A DNA stretch of 64,000 nt from Babesia bovis T2Bo. Its lineage: Eukaryota > Apicomplexa > Aconoidasida > Piroplasmida > Babesiidae. Below are positions 1 to 11,598 of this stretch, piece by piece. Numbering within the stretch: position 1 is the first letter of the stretch; every line of letters starts with the position of its first letter. Below the pieces are notes generated by a model, which ran no database searches, was not told the origin of the DNA, and saw only the letters and a list, made by a program, of their open reading frames with translations. The stretch covers positions 1,535,001 through 1,599,000 of the forward strand of contig NC_010575.1 in NCBI RefSeq assembly GCF_000165395.2, written 5' to 3'. A program made the position numbers and the translations under genes.

Positions 1-26
1 TAACGCCATCTTAATAAGTCACTTAC

Positions 27-291
27 CTCTCGTCAAACATAGTAAATCAAGATGGATATTTTTGATAATGGGACAAGAACCAATATATTCTAATAGTGGA
101 GTGAAAAACATAGACTCATCATCTGGATGGGCAATAATAAAAGCTATTCTTGTAACATCCTCACCGTCTCCAACTTGAGAAATAAGACGGTCCACAAATT
201 GCCTGTTGGCACTTTTAGATAACTGATTAAATGTTTGCATTAAAATCACTGCAATCAGGATGACATACGATCGTTTCATCAAGTCAGGCAT
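27..291 (-). CDS. PIG-L family GlcNAc-PI de-N-acetylase, 5' exon (partial)
   Basis: First exon of a zinc-dependent deacetylase of GPI-anchor synthesis, which removes acetate from GlcNAc-phosphatidylinositol at the ER. Residues 8-22 form a hydrophobic N-terminal segment, as in PIG-L. The family metal motif is intact as AHPDDES at about residue 54, followed by the usual aromatic/TP run. The exon ends at 27 with a GTAAGT donor at 26-21 (minus strand), so the gene continues off the left edge and only about 88 residues are visible. A divergent paralog lies at 2728-3567. Confidence 0.85.
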
Positions 292-1455
292 CTTGATGTA
301 GTATTACCGTCCAAATATAGAACATTAAATCATTACGTATGAATGATGAAGTAGGTGTTGCCAATTCTATCAACTTTGACAACATAACGGTTAACGATGT
401 AAAACAATCATGGAATCACATGACCAAATTTTATACAAAATATACCAAAGTGAAGACACGATATGCCTCTAATTAACCATCTTAGAGCCTATTTGGTGAA
501 AATGTTGACCTAATATTTACGCCAATGTAATTAATTTCCGCATTACAATTAATATCTCTGTTGACTCATTTACACACTGATACCATATATGTTTTTCTTT
601 AACAAACTCTTCTCACACGTTTACAACATCTTTAGAAATTTATCATTGAAAATCCACGACACACCGTTCCATATCTACGTCTTTTCAATCAATTGAATAA
701 TTTGATCACATTATTCGAGCAATATTATCTTTTCATAATGAAGTGATAGGATTCCAACTTTATATTTTAAGGACAATCATGAACCGATTAATACAATTCA
801 CATATCGTAATTACGTCATTAAACAATCACAATTACCGGCATAAATCTTTCGACTTATTTACTAGTGGAGCAAATGTGTAATGTGTATATGCCATTGATG
901 ACAATGGTACGTACATTACAATATTAAAACTCAATTAAAGCATTATAACGGGAATCATACACGTTGTTGTTCGATGTGTACATAGTTAAGGCGTTTTCAT
1001 TTAATGAGTTATACGTCCCTCCGTTTCACAAATTTTCTCCCTGAATACTAATTGTCTTCGGTTAGCGTTGTTGAAACTTGAACCTTATTACGGTTATTAA
1101 AAATGTACTGAAATGCCTATGAGCTACAATATAATACAACAGGCTTCATTTAATTAACCGTTTATACAAAATATGGACTATCTTTAAACATATAAGATCC
1201 AACAACACGAACTAATAGTTATTACTAATATAAAACTCGTAAACCAAAAACATTGAAACAGTTTACATTTTTGAAGGATAATGATACTCGCCACAGTTGG
1301 CCACACATCGCGCCTCGGTAGGAGTTGAACATGTGGCTTGATATAGGCAAAAATTCAATATATGTACTCGCACATATTATTTTTATAGCTTACCTGAGAT
1401 ACATAAATACGACGGAATTTCTCAGGGCGTTGTGATTCGCAAGAGTCTCGTATAT
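292..1455. other. AT-rich intergenic region, divergent promoters
   Basis: This 1.16 kb spacer separates the leftward PIG-L gene from the rightward proteasome gene. It must hold both promoters. I see no convincing coding exon, tRNA or repeat in it. Confidence 0.5.
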
Positions 1456-2345
1456 ATGGTAAGATATTGTTGTTAAATATATCTGTGATTCTATCTACAG
1501 CGTCAAATTGTTATTACATATGCATAATATTTGTGACAAAGCGTTTTAACTTTGTTGTTAGATTCCGTACAATACATTTTACATTTGTATTCATTTTAAT
1601 GTCTTATGCCGTCGTTAACTTGTTTAGAGGTTTTCCGAATAAAACTAGTTGTATTACTGTATATGCTTTTTAATCTAACTTTGATAATATGCCAGGGGGA
1701 TATCGAAAGTTACAACGGAGGCGCCGTTGTCGCCATGGTAGGCAACGGTTGCGTAGCCATCGCATGTGATAAACGTCTGGGTATGAATGGACAGCACACA
1801 ATAAGCTCGAACTTTCCCAAGGCCTTTAAAGTTACAGATACAGCATATTTCGCGGCTTGTGGCTTAGCTACTGATATTCAAACTATGTCGGTTTCGTTTG
1901 TTTTATTTTAATGATATACAGGAAATCGGAAATCGAGTTTAAAACTAACATGTATGCTCTGAGATGTGAGAAAAATATGGGAGTTAAAACATTAGCTCAT
2001 ATGGTCGGCTCTTTGCTATATTCTCGCCGTTTCGGGCCTTGGTTCGTCTCTTCGGTTGTTGCGGGACTTGATAAGGACACGCCACATATATATTGTTTTG
2101 ATCTGATTGGCGCACCGTGCAATGCAAAAGACTTTGTGGTAGTCGGAACTTGCTCAGAACAGCTATATGGTATATGCGAGTCGTTATATCGCCCCAATAT
2201 GGAGCCATCTGAGCTTTTTGAGACAATTTCTCAGTGTCTCATGGCCGCTATTGATCGAGATTGTCTTTCAGGTTGGGGTGCTGAGGTTCATATGATAACA
2301 CCGGAGAAGATAACAGTCTCTACTTTGAAAACCAGAATGGATTGA
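1456..2345 (+). CDS. PSMB3: 20S proteasome subunit beta type-3
   Basis: Non-catalytic beta-3 subunit of the 20S core. Proposed exons: 1456-1458 (the ATG alone, followed by GTAAGA), 1696-1886 and 1922-2345, with introns of 237 and 35 nt. The joined protein is 205 residues, the normal length for this subunit. It starts with MGDIESYNGG, and YNGGAV is the conserved start of mature beta-3. Other landmarks are RFGPWFV, DLIGAP, VGTCSEQLYG and the C-terminal LKTRMD. The one-codon first exon is the weakest part of the model; frame and length both support it. No propeptide is seen, as expected for beta-3. Confidence 0.9.
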
Positions 2346-2727
2346 TGACATTAAACGAATCATGTACTTTTGGAATTCAACCACTTAGCACCAATGCGTA
2401 CCATATGCATTAGACATGCTGCCAGTAGCATTAATACTATAATCATTTCGACAATATAAGCAACGTTTACTTTTTATCGCACAGTGCAATTATTCGCATA
2501 ATCACCCTTAAAGTATTGTTAGATATATTACCATTACATAACTGTTATCACTGTTAAGCACCATTTACTGTGTCCAACTATCTCTAATATACCTCACCTT
2601 CTATAGTTTGCGATTTACCATGCGATATTAACTGTTTGTGTAGTTCAATGATCAGCAATAGCACCTGCACGTTTTCAGTTACACAGTAACTCTACGGTCA
2701 GAATACTTCAGGCCTGCCACAGCACTA
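2346..2727. other. Convergent intergenic spacer
   Basis: Tail-to-tail spacer between PSMB3 and the PIG-L-like gene. It is AT-rich and I see no gene in it. Confidence 0.5.
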
Positions 2728-3567
2728 CTACGACAACACGTTAAAAGTATTAACATAGCTATAGGAATCGAATATCCTTACAACCGGGGTATACCACCAG
2801 TACTGACTTGGATAACGTTGGACATTCTCAATGGACTTGAATAAAGCGTCGCGAATGCAGCATGGACGACTTGCTATATGGTACAGCACAGAGTAGATGG
2901 GTAAATACCTGTGCCACGCAGTGAATGATCTCAAGGTCCACACCTTGAGGTCAGGTATCTTCTTCTTGAGAGCTGTCACAGCGACATAGGCAGCAACACC
3001 CGTTGTGGAGCCGTCGCCTCCAAAGTAGTCAAACGTTATTATTAGGTCACTCTTGTCACGCATGAGGTATGATTCTATCAGAGGTACCGCTTGCATGTGC
3101 TCGATGAACTTCTCTGGGTGCTTCTCTTGGAAGGCATCCACCACTGTGCACATGATGTTGTAACGTTGGCAGACCTCTTCCATCCCGTTATTGTCGAGCT
3201 CCTTCAGGACTTTATCGTCGTTAGTGGGTTCCATGTCAGCATTATTGTTGGTGTTTATAATGCCTGGCTTGGTACCTGCTGTAGATCCATCATGCTGTCT
3301 GTTGGTCGACAGAATAAGTGCACGTATGGTCAATTCCTCAGCAGCAATGATCGGGCTTTCCTTGAGCAGCTCTAGCAGCGGCGTCAGGAACCGGCTTTCG
3401 TCACCGGGCTTACCCAAGATAAACGTTATAGTGTGCTGGTCGTCATAGTCAAACTCAGACAGTAGCTGGGATACCAACAGCTGGTTAGCTCTTCTAGACC
3501 AGAGGTGTACAGTCAGGAAGAATATGAAATTAATAATAAGGAACAGAAAGAAATTAGCAGCTGCCAT
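2728..3567 (-). CDS. PIG-L-like protein with degenerate metal site
   Basis: A 279-residue single-exon paralog of the PIG-L deacetylase. It starts with a membrane anchor (about residues 5-24, FFLFLIINFIFFLTV). The first ATG is at 3567; the frame is open further upstream only from a TTG. The order of family blocks is kept, but the AHPDD metal motif reads GKPGD (His to Lys, first Asp to Gly) and the later GH..H block reads GGDGSTTG, so the expected zinc ligands are missing. By family knowledge it should not work as a zinc deacetylase. It may be a pseudoenzyme or a regulatory or structural paralog. The intron seen in the first PIG-L gene is absent here. Confidence 0.75.
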   Translation of the reverse strand: MAAANFFLFLIINFIFFLTVHLWSRRANQLLVSQLLSEFDYDDQHTITFILGKPGDESRFLTPLLELLKESPIIAAEELTIRALILSTNRQHDGSTAGTKPGIINTNNNADMEPTNDDKVLKELDNNGMEEVCQRYNIMCTVVDAFQEKHPEKFIEHMQAVPLIESYLMRDKSDLIITFDYFGGDGSTTGVAAYVAVTALKKKIPDLKVWTLRSFTAWHRYLPIYSVLYHIASRPCCIRDALFKSIENVQRYPSQYWWYTPVVRIFDSYSYVNTFNVLS

Positions 3568-4370
3568 ATGGACGCTAGTGGAAGCCAACTAGAGTAAGAG
3601 GTGGTAGCGTCAATGATTGACTATTACTACGATAACCATATGCACTAATGAGTCCATAATAGAGCTCGTTGGCTATGGCATAACGTTGAATGCGTACACT
3701 ATGCTATTATGACACCCAGTAGCTAGAGCTGTTGGAATCGCTATGTGCATCGGTCATTCTTGTTGGGACCTGTGATAGAAGGTCCAAAGGAGTACTGGTA
3801 GAACAGCGATTACACGGCTCCACTAAACAAAGTAGCACTATCAAACTGCTCCCACTGAGAGTTCACTCTGATGTGTAAAGGCTGCAATCAAGTGTGCATG
3901 CTAGCAGTGGATGTTAGTCGCGTTCATATAGGGTTACCGGATGTCACCGCACAACGTGATTCCGTGGCCATTACATATTGAATGTCATGCTAAACTGTTA
4001 AAAAAATATTATTTAAAATATGTGGCAACATTTTGTCAATGTGGCCCTGTGGTAAGGTGGGAATTCAAGGACAAATGTGCCGTCATCAATGCATGGATGG
4101 ATTCCAGTGACACATGGACGCGATGTCGTTCCCAGGATGTATCGCGTACTTTAATTGTAACCCTGCAACACTATTAGGGCACATAACTGGCATTTGATCG
4201 GCGCGATGTGGTAGATATGCCCATATGGTCATCGCATGTCAAAGAGGAACAATCATAAAAATCGTCAATGTTGACCCCAGTGTGCTGTAAACCTGTACAG
4301 GATATTCCAGTACATCCTTGAGAAAGCTTTGTATGCTATTGCGACTTTTTCATGTGACTATAATGACCCA

Positions 4371-4497
4371 GTGTTCCGGATTGATGCGGGGTTTAAAATG
4401 GATATATGGAGTACACCACTGATGGCTATGTACAACTGTTTGTTTATTGATCGTTGATTGCGGTGGTTATGGAACGATGAGTGCTGGGTCTATATCA
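4371..4497. promoter_or_regulatory. 127-nt non-coding tract identical between the two VESA leaders
   Basis: Positions 4371-4497 match 14991-15117 base for base, while the flanks on both sides are clearly diverged. It lies about 550-680 nt upstream of each VESA start codon. No shared long reading frame runs through it. It could be a promoter core, a non-coding RNA or a recent conversion tract; the sequence alone does not decide. Confidence 0.55.
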
Positions 4498-5051
4498 CGG
4501 TAGACACGCATTATGTCCACGATATCAGTTGTTATGTGGTTATGCAAAGTGGGAAAAACAGGCCACAATGCCGTGGGAAGGGCTATAGCAGGGTCCCCGT
4601 TCAGCTCACCCACAGACCTACTAGGATGAGATCTATCTAGTGACAATGATGAACCATTTTTATACTGAATCTATCAATCTTTTGGAAATGGAAAGTAGAC
4701 AATCCCCCACACCATGAATATAAGTCACTCCTATTTCACTGCTTTATACAGTTCACCCAGCACATGTGTATCTCTATCGCAACGTATCAGGTTATGATCT
4801 GTGCGGTGATCTAGGTTTCTGCAGTCCCAGTGCCCCGTTTGACCCACATTTGTGTTGTTGGTTCTACGTGACATTTAGAATTGACATATAACTCTATGCT
4901 GACGTATTAGACATCATTTAGTTGATCACATAGCGTTAGTAGTATGCAATAGTATCACTATTTGCTCTTAGATTCTAGCATACCGTAATCGTGTTGTTCC
5001 GTTTATGACTGTAACGTCAGTGTGTTTTTTAATGAACAATTGAGTATCACT

Positions 5052-7870
5052 ATGGCTGCACAATGTTCGGCGGGTTCCGTTGGTGCTGCTGGTAAGAAAT
5101 GCCTGACGCAATGCCCTACCAATGTTAAGGAAGCTATTGATTGGGTCATATGCATGACGGGTAATGACGGTATGTTATGATGCTTAGTGATTTATATATT
5201 GTTGCAGGTTGCCATTGTCAAAAACCACAAACATCGGGTATGTATTATGCACTTGATGGATATTATGTTGCAGGTTCTCCTGGTGAATGTGTTACGAATG
5301 TTGCAAAGGAAGTTGAAACATTGATTTTGCAGTTTAGAAAGGATGGCGATACATCAATCAAGAATGGATGGCCAGATATTGAACTGTTGATGAACAGTGA
5401 TAGTGGTTCTGGTGAAATTTCTAGCTATATAGAAGCGCTTATTAAAGGACTAGGAGAGAAGTTGTCTAAGTTTCTTGGTTGCATTAATTGCACGCCAAAA
5501 TCATGTGGAAAATGTCCAAGTGGAGCTGCATGTGGGTTGGCCAACGGGGATTATACTTATTGTTATTCATCAATATCAAAATGCTGTATTAATAACAAAA
5601 ACGCAGATAAAAAACGTTGCGCTAAAATATTACTGGGTTGTATTCCGCTAATATTTTCTTGCTTAACGTACTTGTACTGGAATTGCTCCGATAATGCTAA
5701 AGATAGAAACTGGAAGGACTGTAATTTAAATTCTGGTTTAACAGACGCGTTATGCACTTATTTGGCCTATATAGGTTTTGACAACACGCAACTTAACAAA
5801 TGTAATGGAAGTGTTATCAACACACTTCTCGACTGTTTCAAGGAATTGAAAGATTGCATAGCGGGTAAGAAATCCACATCGCAAGGAAATAACAAACCGA
5901 AAACATATGCGGAATTCGTTAATGAGATTCACACTGCATTTAGTACCATCGATCAGGAAGAAGAAACGCGAGAAACACAGGAAAAAAAACAGGCAGAGGG
6001 CAAGGAAATGCCTCTCCAAAGGCTTTACATGGGTTCATCATCGTATTTTCAGGCCTCTCAGGAAAAACACAACCAAACGGCAGATGAAGCAAAGCGCCCC
6101 GAATCTATTTGTGAGCTACTGTATTGGTTATTAGGACTACCTTACACTCCGGTAGGTGTGATAGTGGGAAACGGGTCACTGGGTGCGTTGCTTGGCATAG
6201 AAGATGAAGCTAGCGGGGATGATGGCGTCTGTGGTTATTTGCCCTCGGGAAAGTGTTGCCCATCACCACCTACAACCACTGAGTGCCCTATGAGTAATGA
6301 CACCGCCGATTACTACTTACTACCTCCATGCTACTACTCAGCTTTTGTGCTGTTGTCTATACAAGGAAAGCTTGTTTCTGGAAAGAATGCTAATATTCTT
6401 AAAAATGCATCCAGCGGAGAAATCCCTAATCAGACACCTGAACCTTTTCTTCACGACCTATACGCCAATCAACACTTCAAATTCTATTATCCATCATCCG
6501 CCAGAAGCTGGGTTGTCATGGTTTGGGATGTAGTATATGCTCTCTATTTCCAATTAGGATTCCTCTACAAACAGTGTCAAGTGAACTACAAAGATGGATA
6601 CGGATGGAAAGATTGTGCTTATGGCAAGGGAGTTAAATGTGTTGAGTCAAAAACGTGGATATGTACGAATACAAAATCTCCAGGTGCTCAACATGATCAA
6701 TGCGGAAAAGATCCTAATAAGTCTTCCCCCCTTCAAGGTTACTTATGTGATAAACTCACAGACTTCAAATGTGAAAATAACGACGACGAATCCGAGCCCA
6801 AATCCTACTGTGCCCACTTGAAGCACGTCCCACCTTCTCAGTGGTGTCCAATACCAATGGGTTTTTTAGGTAACTTGGAAACTATTACTCCCGAACGCAA
6901 AGGGGAGCATCTCTCTGTAATTTTATCTCTCTACTTTGAAAACAAGACCGATGGTGCAAGCCTATACCAATTGGTGTTGTTTCTTGGCATTGGGTCACTT
7001 AGAACACCTCGCTGTCTAGGTGACATGTTTGCTTTTTTCTGTGGTGTCGGAGGGTTGTGCGATGATACGCCCCTTTCAAAGGATAGTTCATTGGTAGAAC
7101 TTTGGAAAGAAAAAATAACTGGGTATCCGGGAACACCTAATCCAGAAAAAATTACGAAGTCCTTGAAAACATTAGCTGGATGTTGCACCCAAACAGCTTC
7201 AATCAAGGACACTTGTGATAGCCTTTGCAGTTTAAGCCCAGCAGATATATCTAAATGCAGTTCCTGCACTAAATACCTGTGTTCTATATCATGGTCAGTA
7301 TACACGGTCTTTGCCACGCGCCATATCGAATGCTACCTTTCATGGGTTATTTATATGATCGAAGATTTTCAAAGTAATCTGGAGGCATTTCTTAAGTATT
7401 TTGAGGATGTTGATTGTAACCATGGATGCCCAGGTTGCCTAAATGGCCAGAAATGCCACAAAATAAACAACAAGGGTGGATGTCAATGCAATGTGGTTGA
7501 ATGTAAGCGTATCCTTGGAGCACTGTATCGCTTTGGATTCACATATCAGGAAGCTTCTACTCTGCAAAGTGATAAGAAGTGCTCCGATTTCCTCCAGCAA
7601 TTGAAGGAAGTAGCCGATGGAAAACCTTTAAAGGACCTTATTAAAGCCGTTAATCAAATACTCTATTCAATCCGTTTAGCGTTTATATTTTGGGCATGGT
7701 TGCTCTGGACAGTTGCAATTGTCTACCTCATCTTTGGGCTTGTGGTAGACCTAGACATCCTTCACATCAGATCGCACATTTGGCTGAAACACACACACAA
7801 TATTCCAGCCTTTAATTTATTTGCGGCCAGGCGCCTTAAATACGGCATACAGGTTTACTTCGGCCGATAG
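5052..7870 (+). CDS. VESA1-like variant erythrocyte surface antigen, copy A
   Basis: Membrane antigen of the Babesia ves1 family, exported to the infected red-cell surface and involved in antigenic variation and adhesion. Exon 1 is 5052-5169, intron 1 5170-5207 (38 nt), then 5208-5237, a likely 36-nt intron 5238-5273 (GTATGT...TTGCAG, length a multiple of three), and 5274-7870, giving 914 residues (926 if that intron is kept). The N-terminus carries the family hallmark TNVKEAIDWVICMTGNDG. A large cysteine-rich ectodomain follows, with LLYWLLGLPYTPVG in the middle, then one C-terminal TM segment (LLWTVAIVYLIFGLVV) and a tail of about 40 residues. There is no classical signal peptide, as usual for the family. 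A hydrophobic stretch also lies near residues 165-185. Confidence 0.92.
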
Positions 7871-8089
7871 ATGATGTTGACTGGCAGGTCATTGTATGAC
7901 CCCGATACTTGGTTGTACCATGTATTCCATCATCTTCCTTTAATGGGTATTTCAATCACGCGGTACCAGTAGGTACATATATACTCTGCCGAACTTTAAT
8001 TGCTGTGCAATTATGTGATAGATATCATTTGAAGTGGCAACGCTTAGAAATTATATGCGGCATAAGTTAGTTGCATGGAACCGTGTATT
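7871..8089. other. Conserved VESA 3' flank
   Basis: Spacer between the converging VESA and TMEM14-like genes, nearly identical to 18474-18692. The high identity runs unbroken from the VESA tail into this non-coding DNA. Confidence 0.6.
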
Positions 8090-8601
8090 CTACAACCCTT
8101 TCAGGTGTATTGTAGCCTGTGTCTCGAACAGCTTCTTGGCCACTAGGACAGCAATATAGAAACAAGACGATCCTAGGCCAACACTGTATATTGTTGTTGC
8201 CACGTGTTTCTTGGCGGTCTGTTGCAGTATTAGTGAATGATAGTAACTGGTCGTATGCTGTGTATGTGACCATTATGTGCATCACATAATATTAGATGGT
8301 TTCCATAACCCACCGAAGTTGGTTCCACGAGGAACATTCTGTAGACACCGAATGCTAGTGCCAGTAACGATGTTGTAGCTGCAAGGCAGAATCCAATACT
8401 ACGTTCAGGCTGGGCAATCATGACGTACGTTGAGCCTGCATAGTGTGTCTCCTAAGAATCTAACTTACCGGCAAAGCACCCAGAAAATACTGAGGACATA
8501 ATGAGTGATACCAGGGACCTTTTAGACAGGTATGCGTATACTCCTCCACCCACGAAGAAGCCACTGCAGAGCAGTGCTGGTATTGCTAGCAATCTTATCA
8601 T
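8090..8601 (-). CDS. TMEM14-family small membrane protein, copy A
   Basis: A 127-residue protein from three exons: 8601-8469, 8435-8314 and 8218-8090, with introns of 33 nt (GTAAGT...GCAG) and 95 nt (GTGGGT...ACAG). Four hydrophobic segments are seen: about 2-22 (IPALLCSGFFVGGGVYAY), 29-46, 55-76 and 91-112. The glycine-rich start, the SLVSLI...GCFAGS block and the LALAFGVYRM block match the TMEM14/UPF0136 pattern (GG..GY, PSL..G, G.RF). The same three-exon structure is intact in copy B with identical exon lengths, which supports a real gene. It converges on the VESA gene. Known TMEM14 proteins act in mitochondrial or lipid/haem transport; the role here is unknown. Confidence 0.75.
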
Positions 8602-9798
8602 ATTGGTGATGTTTTATGGAATCTTTGGTAGTAACTGACTGGTAGAAATTTCCTCGCTGCAGGATGGGGAGTAAGTCTTTAATACACTATATAGTGGACC
8701 TTCTAGACATAATAAGCACATCTAGGTGCATTGTCAGTCCTTCCGTTGGAATGTGTACACATGTTACCACGGTGTGTAGCGGGGTGTATTAGACAGTAGT
8801 GACAAGATTCTATGGGAATTTGTGCATCATTGTTAAAAATTTTACTAAATAAGATATTGGATATTTTGTATTAACTCCAGTAAGTTTGTATCACGTCAAC
8901 GTTGTTGGACATACTAGTGGGATTTATCTTATAATTCTATTTGAATCCAAAGAGCTCAAACGTTGATTATTGTATATTTATATTATTTCTAATAAAACTG
9001 GAAGCCACGTGTTCGATAAATATATATCTCGGAACTATGTGATACGTATAATACCACTTGTCTGATGAATTCCAGAATCCAAGACGTATTATTAATATGT
9101 GCTATCTTTTTTGCAATATATAACACACTATTCAGTCAGTTCGCTATATAAATTTATAGACACATGCCACTATAATGCAGAATTGTGTCTTATTCTTCGA
9201 TTACATTATAGTATAAAACAATGGTATTATCGCAAATATATGGCATACAACACTATTTATCAAAACTACTCTAGTTAATAAGTCGATATACCTCTATTGT
9301 TACCTTTTGCTTGAGCGCTATTTTCGCAGTTAAACCGATTTTTATTAGAAATTCTTCTTTTGCAATGAACGTCCCCTAAAAACCAAATTGCTAAGCATGG
9401 TCAAAATCTCATGTGGAATATTTGATATCAGTAGAACTAAATATGATCACAGAATTATAGACTACTACATGGTGCTTATATTAAGCTTTTGCTGTAGGTA
9501 ACCTCAGCTTCTGTTGCAAATCAATACTATATATTCAAGGCACATATGCGACCATTTGTATTATACATGTTGCGCATGTACGGATTCTAATTATTGTGTT
9601 ATATATTGACTCTATTAGTTCTAGTCGGGTGTGTATGGCATACTAATAACATCATAGTACCCTGGTAGTGGACGCAGCGAACGATGTGTTATTATTTCTA
9701 TACACACTATCGCACATAAAAAATATTTGGGGGAACGAAATTGTATAAATATCCGAAACAAATCATATGTATCTCACTTGTTTCGAGTCTCATCGGTG
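8602..9798. other. Intergenic, TMEM14-like 5' flank then unique AT-rich DNA
   Basis: The part up to about 8825 is shared with copy B and would hold the promoter of the leftward TMEM14-like gene. The remainder is unique and AT-rich, and precedes the rightward helical-repeat gene. No gene is seen. Confidence 0.5.
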
Positions 9799-11598
9799 AT
9801 GCATACAATGTTGAAACAATGTACCATTGAAAAGGTTGTACGCTATAATATACTGCATAGGGAATCTATACGATGGCATAAGTGTGTTAAAGGTGTGTCT
9901 TTTTCAAGAAAAGATGGATTTACTTCCATAAGGCAAAGTGATGCTGATGATTCGTGTAGGAAATGCTCAGTTTCAAGGATAGATTCCTTGCTCCAGAACA
10001 TCGAGGCACAAGATATACGCCTTAAAAATAGATGTATTCATGTCCGAAATTTTGTTTCACTACGTACAACTGAAAATACCGATGTACAGCCGAATCAGCC
10101 CAATGAGGATCTTCCAACTGGATCCACATCTACGTCTGTTACTGAGAAGGATACAGATACAAATATTGTAGTTAGGCAGCCCATACCCAAAAACTTTATT
10201 AAGGAAACGTATTTACCTCATCTGGAGCATAATGTGGCATACAACGCCCACAAGTTCCCACCTTCTGTGGTTCTACAAATTGCAATCGCATATTCAAAAT
10301 TACCCGCATTTATCAGACAGCGTGCCATTGAGGATTCATTGATAGAGACATTTATTGATCGCATGGTGGATTACACTGCCTCGGACTGCGTTCAGCTACT
10401 GAATACTAGCCTTCAACTTCAGGGACTACGTAATTTAAAGGTATATAAAGAAACACTTAAACGTCTACAGGATAAACATGTGTTTGGTTCTATAACTGTG
10501 CTAAATCGTTTGGGTCTTGTGAGAAACATATCACGAATACTGCAAAGAGCTCAAGTACTTCAAGGTGAATCTCATCAAGCAACACTTGATGTTGAATTAT
10601 TGGACTTGAGGAAGTACCGGGCTTCTATACTAAAACCGTGGACTATAGTTACAGCTGGCATACGATGCAATGATCTGAAGAAACTGTGTGATGATTTGGT
10701 GAATTTCGGTGGTGGTTCAGTATTGCCACAATTGGAATTCGAGCTTCAGAGTTTCGATTCAAATGAAGTCTCTGATCTGTTGGGTGTCTTTGCTGAACGT
10801 GCAGAAAGGGATTCTGCCAAGCTCGATTTCCCAGTAATCGCAGTTTTGATGCACCGTATAATGGAACTGCATGACCAAACCCCAATGTCAAACAAATTGG
10901 CAAACGTATGTAGCCTATGCCGCCTTGGGGTAGTGCACGACAAATACCTCAATATGGTCTCAGAGGAGTTGAGAAACCCGCTGCTTGTGAACAACATCTT
11001 CCATCGCCATTTGGCTAGATCTGTATGGGCGTTTTCAAGATTTGGTATGTTGGGCAAGGTACTTGAATCACTTTTGCCACATTTAGAACGCAATACTTCC
11101 TTCTTTGAACCCAGCAGTATGGCTAGACTAGCCCAACTACATAGCAGTGAGAGCGACACCACGGAATTGCCAGTTGAACATTTAGACAGGTTGCGTAATG
11201 TTGTGGTACGTAGTGCCATTGGGATGTTAACCAAGATTGATAAATTCACTCCAAAGGATCTTATATTCTTCTACACTGGCATTTGTTACGTGAGCATGTT
11301 GCCTGAACCTTCGGATTACACTTCATTTTTATCATCCAAGGATAGTGGTGTATTGCGATATGTGGAATCATCACCTCAACCCTACGATTCAGTGCTTCAG
11401 AGCAAGGGGATAACTCGCATTCATATGCTGGAAAGATTTCTTGGTGCTTTGAAGGGTCTAGAAGAAGATTTTGATCTTGCCGAAATCCGACGTATAATAT
11501 CACTGTCCAAATCAATCACCAAATCACCATTTGTTCTCGATCATTTGCCTGAATCATGGTCTAAGGTCGTTAAAGAATATGAAGATGTTGAATTTTAA
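9799..11598 (+). CDS. Conserved protein with helical repeats, probable mitochondrial RNA-binding type
   Basis: A 599-residue single-exon protein. The first ATG is 9799; upstream codons are open only from a TTG. The N-terminus is basic and poor in acidic residues, which fits a mitochondrial presequence. From about residue 130 the chain is built of amphipathic helical pairs such as PPSVVLQIAIAYSKLP, with leucine-rich repeats of about 35-40 residues. This resembles the heptatricopeptide-like (HPR) or RAP-type organelle RNA-binding proteins that are numerous in apicomplexans. No C-terminal RAP domain is obvious. Family placement is inference from repeat style, not from a diagnostic motif. Confidence 0.6.
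   Translation: MHTMLKQCTIEKVVRYNILHRESIRWHKCVKGVSFSRKDGFTSIRQSDADDSCRKCSVSRIDSLLQNIEAQDIRLKNRCIHVRNFVSLRTTENTDVQPNQPNEDLPTGSTSTSVTEKDTDTNIVVRQPIPKNFIKETYLPHLEHNVAYNAHKFPPSVVLQIAIAYSKLPAFIRQRAIEDSLIETFIDRMVDYTASDCVQLLNTSLQLQGLRNLKVYKETLKRLQDKHVFGSITVLNRLGLVRNISRILQRAQVLQGESHQATLDVELLDLRKYRASILKPWTIVTAGIRCNDLKKLCDDLVNFGGGSVLPQLEFELQSFDSNEVSDLLGVFAERAERDSAKLDFPVIAVLMHRIMELHDQTPMSNKLANVCSLCRLGVVHDKYLNMVSEELRNPLLVNNIFHRHLARSVWAFSRFGMLGKVLESLLPHLERNTSFFEPSSMARLAQLHSSESDTTELPVEHLDRLRNVVVRSAIGMLTKIDKFTPKDLIFFYTGICYVSMLPEPSDYTSFLSSKDSGVLRYVESSPQPYDSVLQSKGITRIHMLERFLGALKGLEEDFDLAEIRRIISLSKSITKSPFVLDHLPESWSKVVKEYEDVEF

Larger units (their letters stand above)
3640..8825. repeat. Segmental duplication copy A (VESA/TMEM14 unit)
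   Basis: First copy of a roughly 5.2 kb unit repeated at about 14260-19425. It holds about 1.4 kb of leader, the VESA1-like gene, a convergent TMEM14-like gene and that gene's upstream region. Over 4020-5040 the copies align at a nearly constant offset of 10620, so there are almost no indels. Edges were judged by eye and are good to about 20-30 nt. Confidence 0.85.

Noticed and set aside
4458..4640. 60-codon frame in the VESA leader
   Set aside because: Copy B breaks it early (TAA at the aligned GTTATGTG site), so it is not a conserved protein despite high DNA identity nearby.
10746..11249. 167-codon minus-strand frame
   Set aside because: Antisense shadow of the helical-repeat gene with no family features.
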